Source of the DNA: Frondihabitans sp. PAMC 28766
Lineage (GTDB): Bacteria; Actinomycetota; Actinomycetes; Actinomycetales; Microbacteriaceae
DNA length: 64,000 bases
Reading direction: 5' to 3'
NCBI RefSeq assembly: GCF_001577365.1
Contig: NZ_CP014513.1
Location: 310,001-374,000, forward strand
In this document: positions 42,432 to 50,707 of the stretch, piece after piece
How the letters are laid out: each line of letters begins with the position of its first letter
How positions within the stretch are numbered: position 1 is the stretch's first letter
Made by a program: the position numbers and the translations under genes
Notes under the pieces: model-generated
Database searches by the model: none
Seen by the model: the letters and a program-made list of their open reading frames with translations, nothing else
Told to the model about the DNA's origin: nothing

Positions 42432-42893
42432 ATGACCGATATGACCGCGACCGCCACGGGTGCCCTCCGCACCGTCCCTCACGCCCAGCTCGCCACCGAT
42501 GTCCGGCAGGGCGTTCTGCGTCTGTCCAGGCGCCTCCGCCAGCAGAAGGCCGACAGCCACGTCAGCGACGCGCAGATGGCGGCTCTCGGCTACCTGCTGC
42601 AGAACGAGCCGCTCACGATCGGCGCACTGAGCGAGCACGAAGGCGTGACTCCCCCGTCGATGAACAAGACGGTCAACAAGCTGGTCGAGCTCGGCTTCGT
42701 CGAGCGCGGCTCGGACGACGGCGACAGGCGCAAGGTCGTGCTGCGCACCACCTCGGAGGGCGCAACGTTCGTGCTCGAGACCCGGCGGCGGCGAGACCAG
42801 TGGCTCGTGCCCCGCCTGGCCAAGCTGACGGCCGACGAGCGGCGCACGCTCACCGAGGCCACCCGCATCCTGCGAGAGCTGGCCCAGTCGTGA
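42432..42893 (+). CDS. MarR-family transcriptional regulator
   Basis: A 153-residue winged-helix regulator. LTIGALSEHEGVTPPSMNKTVNKLVELGFVERG is the HTH and GSDDGDRRKVVLRTTSEG the wing with its D-x-R signature. Its stop overlaps the MFS start (GTGA), so it likely controls that exporter, induced by an aromatic or other exporter substrate. Confidence 0.92.
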   Translation: MTDMTATATGALRTVPHAQLATDVRQGVLRLSRRLRQQKADSHVSDAQMAALGYLLQNEPLTIGALSEHEGVTPPSMNKTVNKLVELGFVERGSDDGDRRKVVLRTTSEGATFVLETRRRRDQWLVPRLAKLTADERRTLTEATRILRELAQS

Positions 42894-44230
42894 GCGCCAT
42901 GTTCTCGAGCCTCAAGGTCTTCAACTACCGGCTGTGGTTCTCGGGCGCGCTCGTCTCGAACACCGGCACGTGGATGCAGGCGACGGCTCAAGACTGGCTC
43001 GTGCTCACGCGCCTGACGAACCACAACGCCACGGCGCTCGGCGTGACGATGGCGCTGCAGTTCCTGCCGCCGATCCTGATGATCCCGGTCACCGGTCTCA
43101 TCGCCGACCGCTACGACCGGCGGCGGATGCTCATGCTCACGCAGGGTTCGATGGGCATCCTCGGTCTCGCGCTGGGCCTCCTCGTCGTCACGGACGTCGT
43201 GCAGCTCTGGATGGTGTGGGCCTTCGCCCTCGTCATGGGCGTGGTGCAGGCCGTCGACGCGCCGATCCGGCAGAGCTTCGTCTCCGAGTTGGTGCCGCCC
43301 AAGAAGTTGACGAACGCGGTGTCGCTCAACTCGGCCTCGTTCAACGGCGCGCGACTGATCGGGCCGGCCGTCGCCGGCGTGCTCATCGCCGTGATCGGCA
43401 CGGGCCCCGTGTTCTTGATCAACGCCGCCTCCTTCATCGCCGTGCTGACGTCGCTGAAATTCATCCGCGTGAGCCAGCTGCAGTTCAAACCGCGGGTGAA
43501 GCGGGCCAAGGGCCAGATCAAAGAGGGATTCCGCTACGTAAGGGGGCGCCACGACCTCGTCGTCATCTTCATCATGATCTTCATCATCGGCACGTTCGGC
43601 CTGAACTTCCCGATCTACACCTCGACGATGGCGACCCAGTCGTTCGGGGTCGGCGCGAGCGGCTTCGGCCTGCTCACGAGCGCGGTCGCGGTCGGCTCGC
43701 TGGCCGGGGCGCTCCTGTCGGCACGTCGCGAGAAGCCGCGCATGCGAGTGCTCGTGCTCGCCGCGATCTCGTTCGGCGTCACTCTGACGGTGGCCGCCCT
43801 GATGCCCACCTACTGGAGCTTCGCCGCCGTGCTCATCGCCGTCGGGCTCTCGTCGATCACCCTCATGACGACGGCCAACGGCATCGTGCAGCTGAGCGCG
43901 GCGCCCGAGGTGCGCGGCCGCGTGATGGCTCTCTACATGGCGATCTTCACCGGCGGCACCCCGATCGGTGCGCCGATCGTCGGCTGGGTGGCCAACACGT
44001 TCGGCCCGCGCGAGGCGATCGGCGTCGGCGCCGCGGCCGGTTTCGTTGCCGCCGCGGTCGCGATCACGTGGCTGATCCGCGGCCAGCACCTGCGCGTGCG
44101 GCACGGCGACGGCCTGCACTTCCGCGTGCGACACGACGGCGACGGTATGCCCGTGACCTCCTCGATCGAGGTGCAGCGCGAGGTCGTGGCGACCGAGCTC
44201 GCGACCGAAGAGTCGCTCGCCCGCCAATAA
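42890..44230 (+). CDS. MFS exporter (MFS_3/EntS-like)
   Basis: A 446-residue 12-helix transporter. FNYRLWFSGALVSNTGTWMQ and ATAQDWLVL are the usual opening of this group; GLIADRYDRRRML is motif A; FAPEVRGR-like AAPEVRGRVMALYMA precedes the last helices. A hydrophilic tail of about 45 residues follows. Co-translated with marR. Substrate unknown. Confidence 0.92.
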   Translation: MSAMFSSLKVFNYRLWFSGALVSNTGTWMQATAQDWLVLTRLTNHNATALGVTMALQFLPPILMIPVTGLIADRYDRRRMLMLTQGSMGILGLALGLLVVTDVVQLWMVWAFALVMGVVQAVDAPIRQSFVSELVPPKKLTNAVSLNSASFNGARLIGPAVAGVLIAVIGTGPVFLINAASFIAVLTSLKFIRVSQLQFKPRVKRAKGQIKEGFRYVRGRHDLVVIFIMIFIIGTFGLNFPIYTSTMATQSFGVGASGFGLLTSAVAVGSLAGALLSARREKPRMRVLVLAAISFGVTLTVAALMPTYWSFAAVLIAVGLSSITLMTTANGIVQLSAAPEVRGRVMALYMAIFTGGTPIGAPIVGWVANTFGPREAIGVGAAAGFVAAAVAITWLIRGQHLRVRHGDGLHFRVRHDGDGMPVTSSIEVQREVVATELATEESLARQ

Positions 44231-44234
44231 GCGC

Positions 44235-44302
44235 GAGACCCCCCATTTCGGCCGTGGTCCCAGCGCCGCGGCTCGGAGACGTTGCCCGAAATGCGGGGTC
44301 TC
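44235..44302. repeat. Hairpin repeat family, copy A
   Basis: The 17-base arms GAGACCCCCCATTTCGG and CCGAAATGCGGGGTCTC pair with one mismatch around a 34-base centre that contains GGTCCCAGCGCCGCGGC (44256-44272). It starts four bases after the MFS stop. The centre and the 3' end GCGGGGTCTC recur at 50636-50699. Confidence 0.8.
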
Positions 44303-44337
44303 ACCGGCCGGGCCCGATGCTCCCGTAGGGTGATCGC

Positions 44338-45249
44338 GTGAACCGACCCCGTGGCATCCTGCACTCCGTGCTTGCGGCATCGCTTGCGCTCGGCGCCGTC
44401 GCCGCACTGGTCGCGTGCGCCGCGACCGGCACGGGCAGCTCGGGCGGCTCGGGCAGCACAGGCAGTTCGGGCGGCTCGGGCAGCACGGGCGGCTCGGAAA
44501 GCGCCTCGGTTGCACGCACCGACGGCGGCCACGTCACGCTGCCGCCGACCTCGGGGGCCGCCGACTACCAGCTCGGCGGCGCGTACCAGCCACCCGCGGG
44601 CGTGACGGTCGTGACCCGCGACAGCACGTCGCATCCTGCAGCCGGTGTCTATTCGATCTGCTACGTCAACGGGTTCCAGACGCAACCCGACGTGAAGTGG
44701 CCGAGCGACCTCTACCTGCACACCGCATCGGGTGCGCCGCTCGTCGACCCGGGCTGGCCGGGCGAGCACATCATCGACATCTCGACGGCGGCCAAGCGCA
44801 CCGCCGCTGCCGCCCGCATCGACGAGTCGACCGACCTCTGCGCGAAGAAGGGGTTCAAAGCCGTCGAGTTCGACAACCTCGACTCGTACACGCGCTCGAA
44901 GAAGCAGCTGACGCTCGGCGAGGCCGTCTCGTTCGCGACACTGCTGGTCGCGCACGCGCACGCGCAGGGGTTGGCTGCGGGCCAGAAGAACACGACGCAG
45001 CTCGGGTCACGAGGCAAGGCCGAGATCGGCTACGACTTCGCGGTCGCCGAGCAGTGCGACCTCTACAGTGAGTGCCCCGCCTACACGAAGGTCTACGGCA
45101 AGCACGTGATCGACATCGAGTACACCGCGGGCCTCCGCGGCACGTTCGCCCAGGTCTGCGCCCGGAAGACGACCCCGCCCCTGACGATCCTGCGCGACGT
45201 CGACCTCACGACGCCCGCCAGCAGCAGGTACGTCTACCGCCATTGCTAG
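44338..45249 (+). CDS. Lipoprotein with GH114-like (DUF297) TIM-barrel domain
   Basis: A 303-residue secreted protein. The signal ends in the lipobox ALVAC; a Gly/Ser-repeat linker (about residues 31-55) leads to the GH114 domain: VYSICYVNGFQ, FKAVEFDNLDSY (catalytic acidic residues), GLAAGQKN and DFAVAEQC. Some GH114 enzymes cut galactosaminogalactan-type polymers. The GTG at 44338 follows TAGGGT by six bases (leaderless). Confidence 0.85.
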   Translation: MNRPRGILHSVLAASLALGAVAALVACAATGTGSSGGSGSTGSSGGSGSTGGSESASVARTDGGHVTLPPTSGAADYQLGGAYQPPAGVTVVTRDSTSHPAAGVYSICYVNGFQTQPDVKWPSDLYLHTASGAPLVDPGWPGEHIIDISTAAKRTAAAARIDESTDLCAKKGFKAVEFDNLDSYTRSKKQLTLGEAVSFATLLVAHAHAQGLAAGQKNTTQLGSRGKAEIGYDFAVAEQCDLYSECPAYTKVYGKHVIDIEYTAGLRGTFAQVCARKTTPPLTILRDVDLTTPASSRYVYRHC

Positions 45250-45337
45250 TGTCTTTCTAATATTTAACTTTCTTGTTTGAGTTCTTCCTTTGTGGTTCGC
45301 TGAAGTCATGCAGCAAGGCTCGATGAAAGGAACCTCA

Positions 45338-45974
45338 ATGAAGAAGACCTTGGCCACCGCAACCCCGTTCGCGACGTGCGCTCTGACGGCGTTGACGGCG
45401 CTGCCTGCTCAAGCGAATGAGACCTCCCCGCAAAAAGTCGCTGCCCGGACAGAGCCGCTCGACGACTACCGAAGAGAGGATTTGTGAGAAGGCCCGCGCC
45501 GTAAATTCCGCACAGGGCAAGTGCTCCGCACAGGAGACGACTTCAACCTCCGAAGCCGCGGAAATCTCCGCTGCCGAGCTGCCCTCGAGCGATGCAGATC
45601 TTTGTGCGGCCGACGGTACGCGCCTCGCTGACGTGGCTGCCGTGCGCACGATCTGGACTCGAACATGGAGCCAGGAGATACGTGGCCTCTATTACATCAA
45701 CTGGCTCGAGAAGCACACAGGCCGCATCTACTACGACGGTTCGCGGGTGTGGTCGACGACGAGCACCTCCGGCTACAAGGGCAGCCACACTTGCAACCAG
45801 GGCTTTGGCATCGGCTACTCGGTGAAGGTGACTAGATGCTCGACCGAGAAAATCGGCGCGGGCTCACTGCGAGAGTGGGACTACTTTCAGGTCCACGTGA
45901 TCGCGCATAATATCCCGATCTACGTCTCGCACAGCATGCGTGCTGCCTTCAACGGCCCGGGGAGTATTTCGTGA
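45338..45974 (+). pseudogene. Secreted protein of unknown function, frameshifted
   Basis: A signal peptide MKKTLATATPFATCALTALT ending near PAQAN starts at 45338 behind AAAGGA. The frame stops at 45487, but a second frame (ICEKARAVNSAQGKCSAQET to GGSIS-type end at 45974) carries a Cys-containing, Tyr/Trp-rich domain: IRGLYYINWLEKHTGRIYYD, YKGSHTCNQGFGIGYSV. One base change near 45463-45476 joins them to about 212 residues. Less GC-rich than the neighbours, with no family I know; perhaps acquired. Whether the two frames form one gene is likely but not certain. Confidence 0.6.
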
Positions 45975-46231
45975 GCGCAACGTGGAGAGCCACGACGCGC
46001 ACCAGCGTCGTCTGGGTGGCGGTGACGCTCGGGGTGGCCGCGGTCGTGCCGGGCGGAGGGTTCGTCGTCGCGGCCGCGTCTCGACTGCCACGGTTTCGGG
46101 CGGCGAGCCCGTCGCTGGCCCTGCTGCTCGTGATGGCGTCAGCCGTGCTGCTGGTTCAACTCGCCGGTATGACGGCGTGGGCCGGTGTCACCACCGAGGT
46201 GGGGCCGCCGGAGCGCGTCGCGGTCTCGTAG
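45971..46231 (+). CDS. Small two-helix membrane protein
   Basis: An 86-residue protein with two hydrophobic segments (about 13-34 and 48-70). The GTG start overlaps the secreted protein's stop (GTGA), so the two are co-translated and may work together, for example as secreted effector and membrane partner. No family recognised. Confidence 0.65.
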   Translation: MSATWRATTRTSVVWVAVTLGVAAVVPGGGFVVAAASRLPRFRAASPSLALLLVMASAVLLVQLAGMTAWAGVTTEVGPPERVAVS

Positions 46232-46242
46232 AAGTCGAGGAT

Positions 46243-46280
46243 CGGCCGTCGAGGTGGTCCGCGGGCCACCTCGACGGCCG
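46243..46280. terminator. 15-bp perfect hairpin between convergent genes
   Basis: CGGCCGTCGAGGTGG and CCACCTCGACGGCCG pair perfectly around an 8-base loop; GAAACCGACTTTT follows. It lies 11 bases after the small membrane protein and 42 bases from the transglutaminase stop. Confidence 0.75.
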
Positions 46281-46322
46281 GAAACCGACTTTTAGCGGGC
46301 GGGGCGGGCGGGGCGAGCGGGG

Positions 46323-47168
46323 CTAGGCCTCGCGCGTGATCTCGACAGTCACGAAGAGCTTCGACGTGCGACTGCCGCCGTACACCCCGCGGAGCGGCGG
46401 CACGTCGTTGTAGTCGCGGCCGTGGCCGACGACGACGTGACGCTCGCCGATGTCGATGAGGTTGGTCGGGTCGTAGCCCTGCCAGGTGCCGCAGAAGTAC
46501 TCGACCCAGGCGTGCGACTCGCCCACGATCGTCTCGCGCAGCTCGGCCGAGGGCTTCGGGTGCAGGTAGCCCGACACGTAGCGCGCCGGGATGCCGACGC
46601 TCCGCAGCGCGCCGAGCGTGATGTGGGCGATGTCCTGGCAGACTCCGGCCTTCGCCTTCCACGCGTCGGTCGCGGTCGACTTCACGTTGGTGACGCCCCG
46701 CAGGTACTCCACGCGGTCGCCGATCTCCTCGCAGATGCGGAGGGCGGCCTCGCACGGCGTCGATGTGGCAGCCACCGCGTCCGAAGCGAGATGCACGACC
46801 TCGGCCGGCGGGTGCGTCAGCTGCGTCTGGTCGAGCTGCTCGACGAACTCCGAACGCCGCGTGGCCGCGGCCCGCAGCGCATCCCAGGACGTCTCGTGAG
46901 GCGGGTGAGGCGCGTGCCGCACCTCGATCAGGCTCGTCGCGGTCAGCGACAGCTGCTGGTGCGGCTGCAGCACCTCGAACGACGAGACACGCGTGCCCCA
47001 GTAGTCGAGGTATTCGTGCGCGCCCGAGTTCGGCTCGATGCGCAGGTTCGACGACAGCACGAACTGCGACTCCGTCGACGCCGGCAGCATGCGCGCCTCG
47101 TTGTAGCTGGCCTTGGCCTCGCCCTCGTACTGGAAGCCGGTGACGTGTCGGATGCGCAGGCGGCTCAC
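46323..47168 (-). CDS. Transglutaminase-like cysteine protease
   Basis: A 281-residue protein with the N-terminal beta domain (LRIRHVTGFQYEGEAKASYN) and catalytic triad: Cys in AGVCQDIAHITLGALRSVGI, His in GESHAWVEYF, Asp in GYDPTN. It is the third gene of the ATP-grasp/alpha-E/transglutaminase set, proposed in comparative studies to make and trim a peptide-like product. The GTG overlaps the alpha-E stop (GTGA). Confidence 0.92.
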   Translation of the reverse strand: MSRLRIRHVTGFQYEGEAKASYNEARMLPASTESQFVLSSNLRIEPNSGAHEYLDYWGTRVSSFEVLQPHQQLSLTATSLIEVRHAPHPPHETSWDALRAAATRRSEFVEQLDQTQLTHPPAEVVHLASDAVAATSTPCEAALRICEEIGDRVEYLRGVTNVKSTATDAWKAKAGVCQDIAHITLGALRSVGIPARYVSGYLHPKPSAELRETIVGESHAWVEYFCGTWQGYDPTNLIDIGERHVVVGHGRDYNDVPPLRGVYGGSRTSKLFVTVEITREA

Positions 47169-48094
47169 GAGCGCTCCCCCACCCACGTCGGTGCGGCGCT
47201 GGTGGGGAAGTACCGCTGCCGGATCGCCTCCGACGCGGCCGAGGTCGCCGCCTGCACGGCGTCCATGTGCCTCGGCAGGTCGTCGAGGATCTCGGCGATC
47301 GGCTTGTATTCGAGCTCGGAACGCATCTGCCCCAGGATCCTGACGCCCGCATCGGAGGTGGCCGTGCGTGCGGTGTTCGGCTCGACTTCGCGGAGGCACG
47401 CCTCGGCGCGGGAGATCGCGAAAAGCACCGAGCGGGGGAAGAGCCGGTCGAGCAGCAGGAACTCGGCGGCGTTGCGGGCACTCGGCACGCCGCGGTAGGT
47501 GCGCAGGTACGCCTCGTACGCGCCGACGGACCGCAGGATCGTCGTCCACGACGGCCCCGAGACCTCCGTCAGGGTGCGTGTGGCCAGGAGGCGCGCGGTC
47601 ATGTCGGCGCGCTCGATCGAGCGGCCGAGAGTGAAGAACTGCCAGACCTCGTCCCGGCTGGTCGCCGACTCGATGATGCCGACGGCGAGCGCCGAGCGCT
47701 CACGGACCCAGGCGAAGAACTCGTGCACCTTCTCGCTCGAGACCTTGCGCGGCATCCTCGCCCTCGTGGTGTTGAGGCACTCCCAGAGCTCGGTCGAGAC
47801 GATCTCGCGGGCTCGTCGGGCGTTCTCGCGGGCGGCGCCGAGCGAGTAGGCGATCGACGCGGGGTTGTGGCGGTCGACGGCGAGCATGGAGAGGACGTCG
47901 CTGCGGGTGATCGAGGCGTCGTCCGGCGCCTCGGAGCCCATCACGCTGAGGAGGCTGCGGCAGGCGGCGTCCTCTTCGATCCAGGGGTCTTCGAGGAGGA
48001 GCTGCAGGTGGACGTCGAGGATGCGCGCGGTGCCGTCGGCGCGTTCGATGTACCGGCCGATCCAGAAGAGGCTCTCGGCGATCCGGCTCAGCAT
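47165..48094 (-). CDS. Alpha-E domain protein
   Basis: A 309-residue all-helical alpha-E protein: MLSRIAESLFWIGRYIERAD is its invariable opening, with ARENARRAREIVSTELWE in the middle. Function unknown; it nearly always accompanies a circularly permuted ATP-grasp and a transglutaminase. Its ATG lies inside the last codons of the ATP-grasp gene (7-base overlap). Confidence 0.92.
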   Translation of the reverse strand: MLSRIAESLFWIGRYIERADGTARILDVHLQLLLEDPWIEEDAACRSLLSVMGSEAPDDASITRSDVLSMLAVDRHNPASIAYSLGAARENARRAREIVSTELWECLNTTRARMPRKVSSEKVHEFFAWVRERSALAVGIIESATSRDEVWQFFTLGRSIERADMTARLLATRTLTEVSGPSWTTILRSVGAYEAYLRTYRGVPSARNAAEFLLLDRLFPRSVLFAISRAEACLREVEPNTARTATSDAGVRILGQMRSELEYKPIAEILDDLPRHMDAVQAATSAASEAIRQRYFPTSAAPTWVGERS

Positions 48095-49749
48095 GAGAAC
48101 CCTTCCTGACTCTGCGATTGCTGCTGCTGCGACTGCTGGTCGCGCTTGGGGTCGTCCTGCGGCGAATGGTCGGGCACGTGGTCGGCCGCGACGATCGGGA
48201 TCGACGACGTGGTCGCCGCCTGCTCGCCGACGAGTGTGCTGACACCCTGCCCGGCGGCCCAGGTGCCGGCGTCGACACCGACCACCCAGGTGTCCTTCGA
48301 GCCGCCGCCCTGGCTCGAGTTCACGACGAGCTGGCCCTCGGGCAGGGCCACGCGCGTCAGGCCGCCGGGCAGCACCCAGATGTCGTCGCCGTCGTTGACC
48401 GCGAACGGCCGCAGATCGGCGTGCCGAGGCCGGAGACCGTCGTCGACGAGCGTCGGAATCGTCGACAGCTGCACCACCGGCTGCGCGATCCAACCGCGCG
48501 GGTCTTTGAGCAGCCGCTTGCGCAGCGTCTCGAGCTCTTCTTTCGAGGCGTCGGGGCCCACGACGAGCCCCTTGCCGCCCGAGCCGTCGACCGGCTTGAC
48601 CACCAGCTCGTCGAGCCGGTCGAGCACCTCTTCGAGGGCGCCAGGGTCTTCGAGCCGCCACGTGTCGACGTTCGGCAGCAACGCCTTCTCGCCCAGGTAG
48701 TACTCGATGAGCTCGGGCAGGTAGGTGTAGATCAGCTTGTCGTCGGCCACGCCGTTGCCGACCGCGTTGGCGATCGTGACCGTGCCGAGCCTCGCCGCCA
48801 TCAAAAGGCCCGGCGACCCGAGCACGGAGTCGGCGCGGAACTGCAGCGGGTCCAAGAACTCGTCGTCGACCCGGCGGTAGATCACGTCGACGCGCTGCGG
48901 GCCGGCGGTGGTGCGCATCCAGACCCGGCCGCCCGAGCAGTAGAGGTCGCGGCCCTCGACCAGCTCGACGCCCATCAGGCGGGCGAGCAGGGTGTGCTCG
49001 TAGTAGGCGGAGTTGAAGACACCCGGGGTCAGGACGACGACGGTCGGATCCTCGACGCCGACCGGCGCGCTCTTCCGCAGGGCGTGCAGCAGGCGGTTCG
49101 GGTAGTCACCGACCGGTCGCACCCGCATCGAGACGAACAGCTCGGGCAGCGTCTGAGCCATCACCCGCCGATTGGAGATCACGTAGCTGACCCCCGACGG
49201 CACGCGCACGTTGTCTTCGAGCACACGCCAGTCGCCGCCCTCGTCTCGGATGAGGTCGATGCCCGAGACCTGGATCCTGACGCCGTTGGCCGGGTCGATG
49301 CCCGCCGCCTGCCGGTGGAAATGGTTCGACGAGGTGATGAGACCGGCCGGGATGACGCCGTCGGCGACAGCTCGCTGCGCCCCGTAGACGTCGGCGAGAA
49401 AGGCCTCGAGGGCCCGCACCCGCTGCTTCACGCCGCGCTCGACCGACTGCCACTCGGCCTGCTCGATCACCCGCGGCACGGCGTCGAGCGGGAAGGGCCG
49501 CTCTTCGCCGGCGAAGTCGAACGTCACCCCCTGCGCGAGGTAGGAGTCGGCGAGCGCCGCGGTGCGCCCGCGCAGCTCGTCCTGCGTCATGCTCTCGAGC
49601 GCCGTGTGGATCTCGCGATACATCTCGCGCGGTGAGCCCGGGAGCTCGAACATCTCGTCCCACGCGCTTCGGCCACCCGGGCGGATCGTCCGGCTCGCAC
49701 CGCCATCTCGGCCAGTGACGGCGGCGTATCCGTCGAAGAGGTCACCCAT
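48088..49749 (-). CDS. Circularly permuted ATP-grasp protein
   Basis: A 553-residue predicted peptide ligase. VQVSGIDLIRDEGGDWRVLEDN-type core (IDLIRDEGGDWRVLEDN), VVLTPG, SGGKGLVVGPDAS and PFAVNDGDDIWVLPGGLTRVA carry the permuted ATP-grasp signatures. The tail is Gln/Ser-rich and ends in GFSC. TAGGTT ends six bases before the ATG, so the operon mRNA is probably leaderless. It heads the unit with alpha-E and transglutaminase. Confidence 0.92.
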   Translation of the reverse strand: MGDLFDGYAAVTGRDGGASRTIRPGGRSAWDEMFELPGSPREMYREIHTALESMTQDELRGRTAALADSYLAQGVTFDFAGEERPFPLDAVPRVIEQAEWQSVERGVKQRVRALEAFLADVYGAQRAVADGVIPAGLITSSNHFHRQAAGIDPANGVRIQVSGIDLIRDEGGDWRVLEDNVRVPSGVSYVISNRRVMAQTLPELFVSMRVRPVGDYPNRLLHALRKSAPVGVEDPTVVVLTPGVFNSAYYEHTLLARLMGVELVEGRDLYCSGGRVWMRTTAGPQRVDVIYRRVDDEFLDPLQFRADSVLGSPGLLMAARLGTVTIANAVGNGVADDKLIYTYLPELIEYYLGEKALLPNVDTWRLEDPGALEEVLDRLDELVVKPVDGSGGKGLVVGPDASKEELETLRKRLLKDPRGWIAQPVVQLSTIPTLVDDGLRPRHADLRPFAVNDGDDIWVLPGGLTRVALPEGQLVVNSSQGGGSKDTWVVGVDAGTWAAGQGVSTLVGEQAATTSSIPIVAADHVPDHSPQDDPKRDQQSQQQQSQSQEGFSC

Positions 49750-50049
49750 GTGTTGAACCTAGGCCCGGGTCGTTGCGGCAGTGTTTCGTGCGCGCGGCGG
49801 CGGTGTTTCGCCTCGCTCGCGGCGGGCCCGGCGTCGGCTCGGGTCAGGCCCGCGCTAGCTCGCGGCGGCCCCTGCGCTCGCTCGGCTCGGGCCGGAATGC
49901 GTCAGGGCGGGCGCAGGATCCTGACGCGTCTGTACCCCGAATCGCCTCACCCTGACAGCGCCCCGACCGCCGGCGTCTAGCGTCCATTCAGCAACCCGGC
50001 GGTGCGCACTGCACCGCTTCCGCACATCGGTTCCACTGGGAGGACTCGC
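49750..50049. other. GC-rich 300-base spacer before a small membrane protein
   Basis: No coding frame here has a start signal or known motif. The first half is a stretch of GCGGC/CTCGC-type low complexity. TAGCGT at 49978-49983 is a possible -10 for the gene at 50050, giving a leader of about 60 bases; no good -35 is seen. Confidence 0.4.
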
Positions 50050-50247
50050 ATGCGACCCAAACTCTTCTTCATCCTGATCATCGCGGCCGTGGCCTATCTG
50101 CTCGGCTCGAAGGGCGGCACGGCCCGCTACAACCAGGTCGCGGGCGCGCTCTCGTCGATCTGGAACGACCCCAAGGTCAAGAAGGCGCGCAAGCAGGCGT
50201 CGAAGGATGCCGCCAAGGCCGCCAAGAAGGCCCGCAAGCGCCTCTAG
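50050..50247 (+). CDS. Small membrane protein with a lysine/alanine-rich tail
   Basis: A 65-residue protein: one transmembrane helix (LFFILIIAAVAYLLGS) and a basic helical tail (KKARKQASKDAAKAAKKARK) that could bind nucleic acid or acidic lipids. GGGAGGA six bases before fixes the ATG. Similar short proteins (YtxH-like) occur beside stress genes. Function unknown. Confidence 0.75.
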   Translation: MRPKLFFILIIAAVAYLLGSKGGTARYNQVAGALSSIWNDPKVKKARKQASKDAAKAAKKARKRL

Positions 50248-50354
50248 GGGCCAACCCCTCCCGCTTTCATCCCCCGAGACGACGCACCCGTCGCCTCGTC
50301 CGCACGACCGGCGCGCACCATCCCGTCGCGCCCTTTCACGATTGGACCCACACC

Positions 50355-50621
50355 ATGGGCATCATCTCGTTCCTCATCTTCGGCCTCATCGCCGGCATCG
50401 TCGCTCGCCTCGTCCTCCCGGGCAAGCAGCCCGGCGGCTGGGTCATCACGCTGATCATCGGCGTCGTCGGGGCCTTTCTCGGCGGCTGGATCGGCAGCCT
50501 GATCTTCCACGTGAACTACGCCACCTGGAGCATCCCGAACTTCATCCTCAGCGTCGTGGGTGCGATCATCCTGCTGCTGATCTGGGGCGCGATCACCGGT
50601 CGCGGCACGCGCCGGGCCTAG
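50355..50621 (+). CDS. GlsB/YeaQ/YmgE family stress membrane protein
   Basis: An 88-residue protein with three hydrophobic segments and the family's Gly-rich pattern (LIFGLIAGIVARLVLPGKQP, GVVGAFLGGWIG, GAIILLLIWGAI). Relatives are induced by general stress. It stands 107 bases after the YtxH-like gene. Confidence 0.88.
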   Translation: MGIISFLIFGLIAGIVARLVLPGKQPGGWVITLIIGVVGAFLGGWIGSLIFHVNYATWSIPNFILSVVGAIILLLIWGAITGRGTRRA

Positions 50622-50635
50622 TCGGCACCCCAACA

Positions 50636-50699
50636 CCCCCGTTTTCGGACAAGGTCCCAGCGCCGCGGCGCGGGGGCCTTGTCCGTTTTGCGGGGTCTC
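50636..50699. repeat. Hairpin repeat family, copy B
   Basis: Stems ACCCC/GGGGT and CGGACAAGG/CCTTGTCCG enclose the centre GGTCCCAGCGCCGCGGC (50653-50669), identical to copy A at 44256-44272; the 3' end GCGGGGTCTC is also shared. The arms otherwise differ but still pair. It lies between convergent genes, just after the GlsB-like gene. Confidence 0.8.
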
Positions 50700-50707
50700 G
50701 AGTCTCG

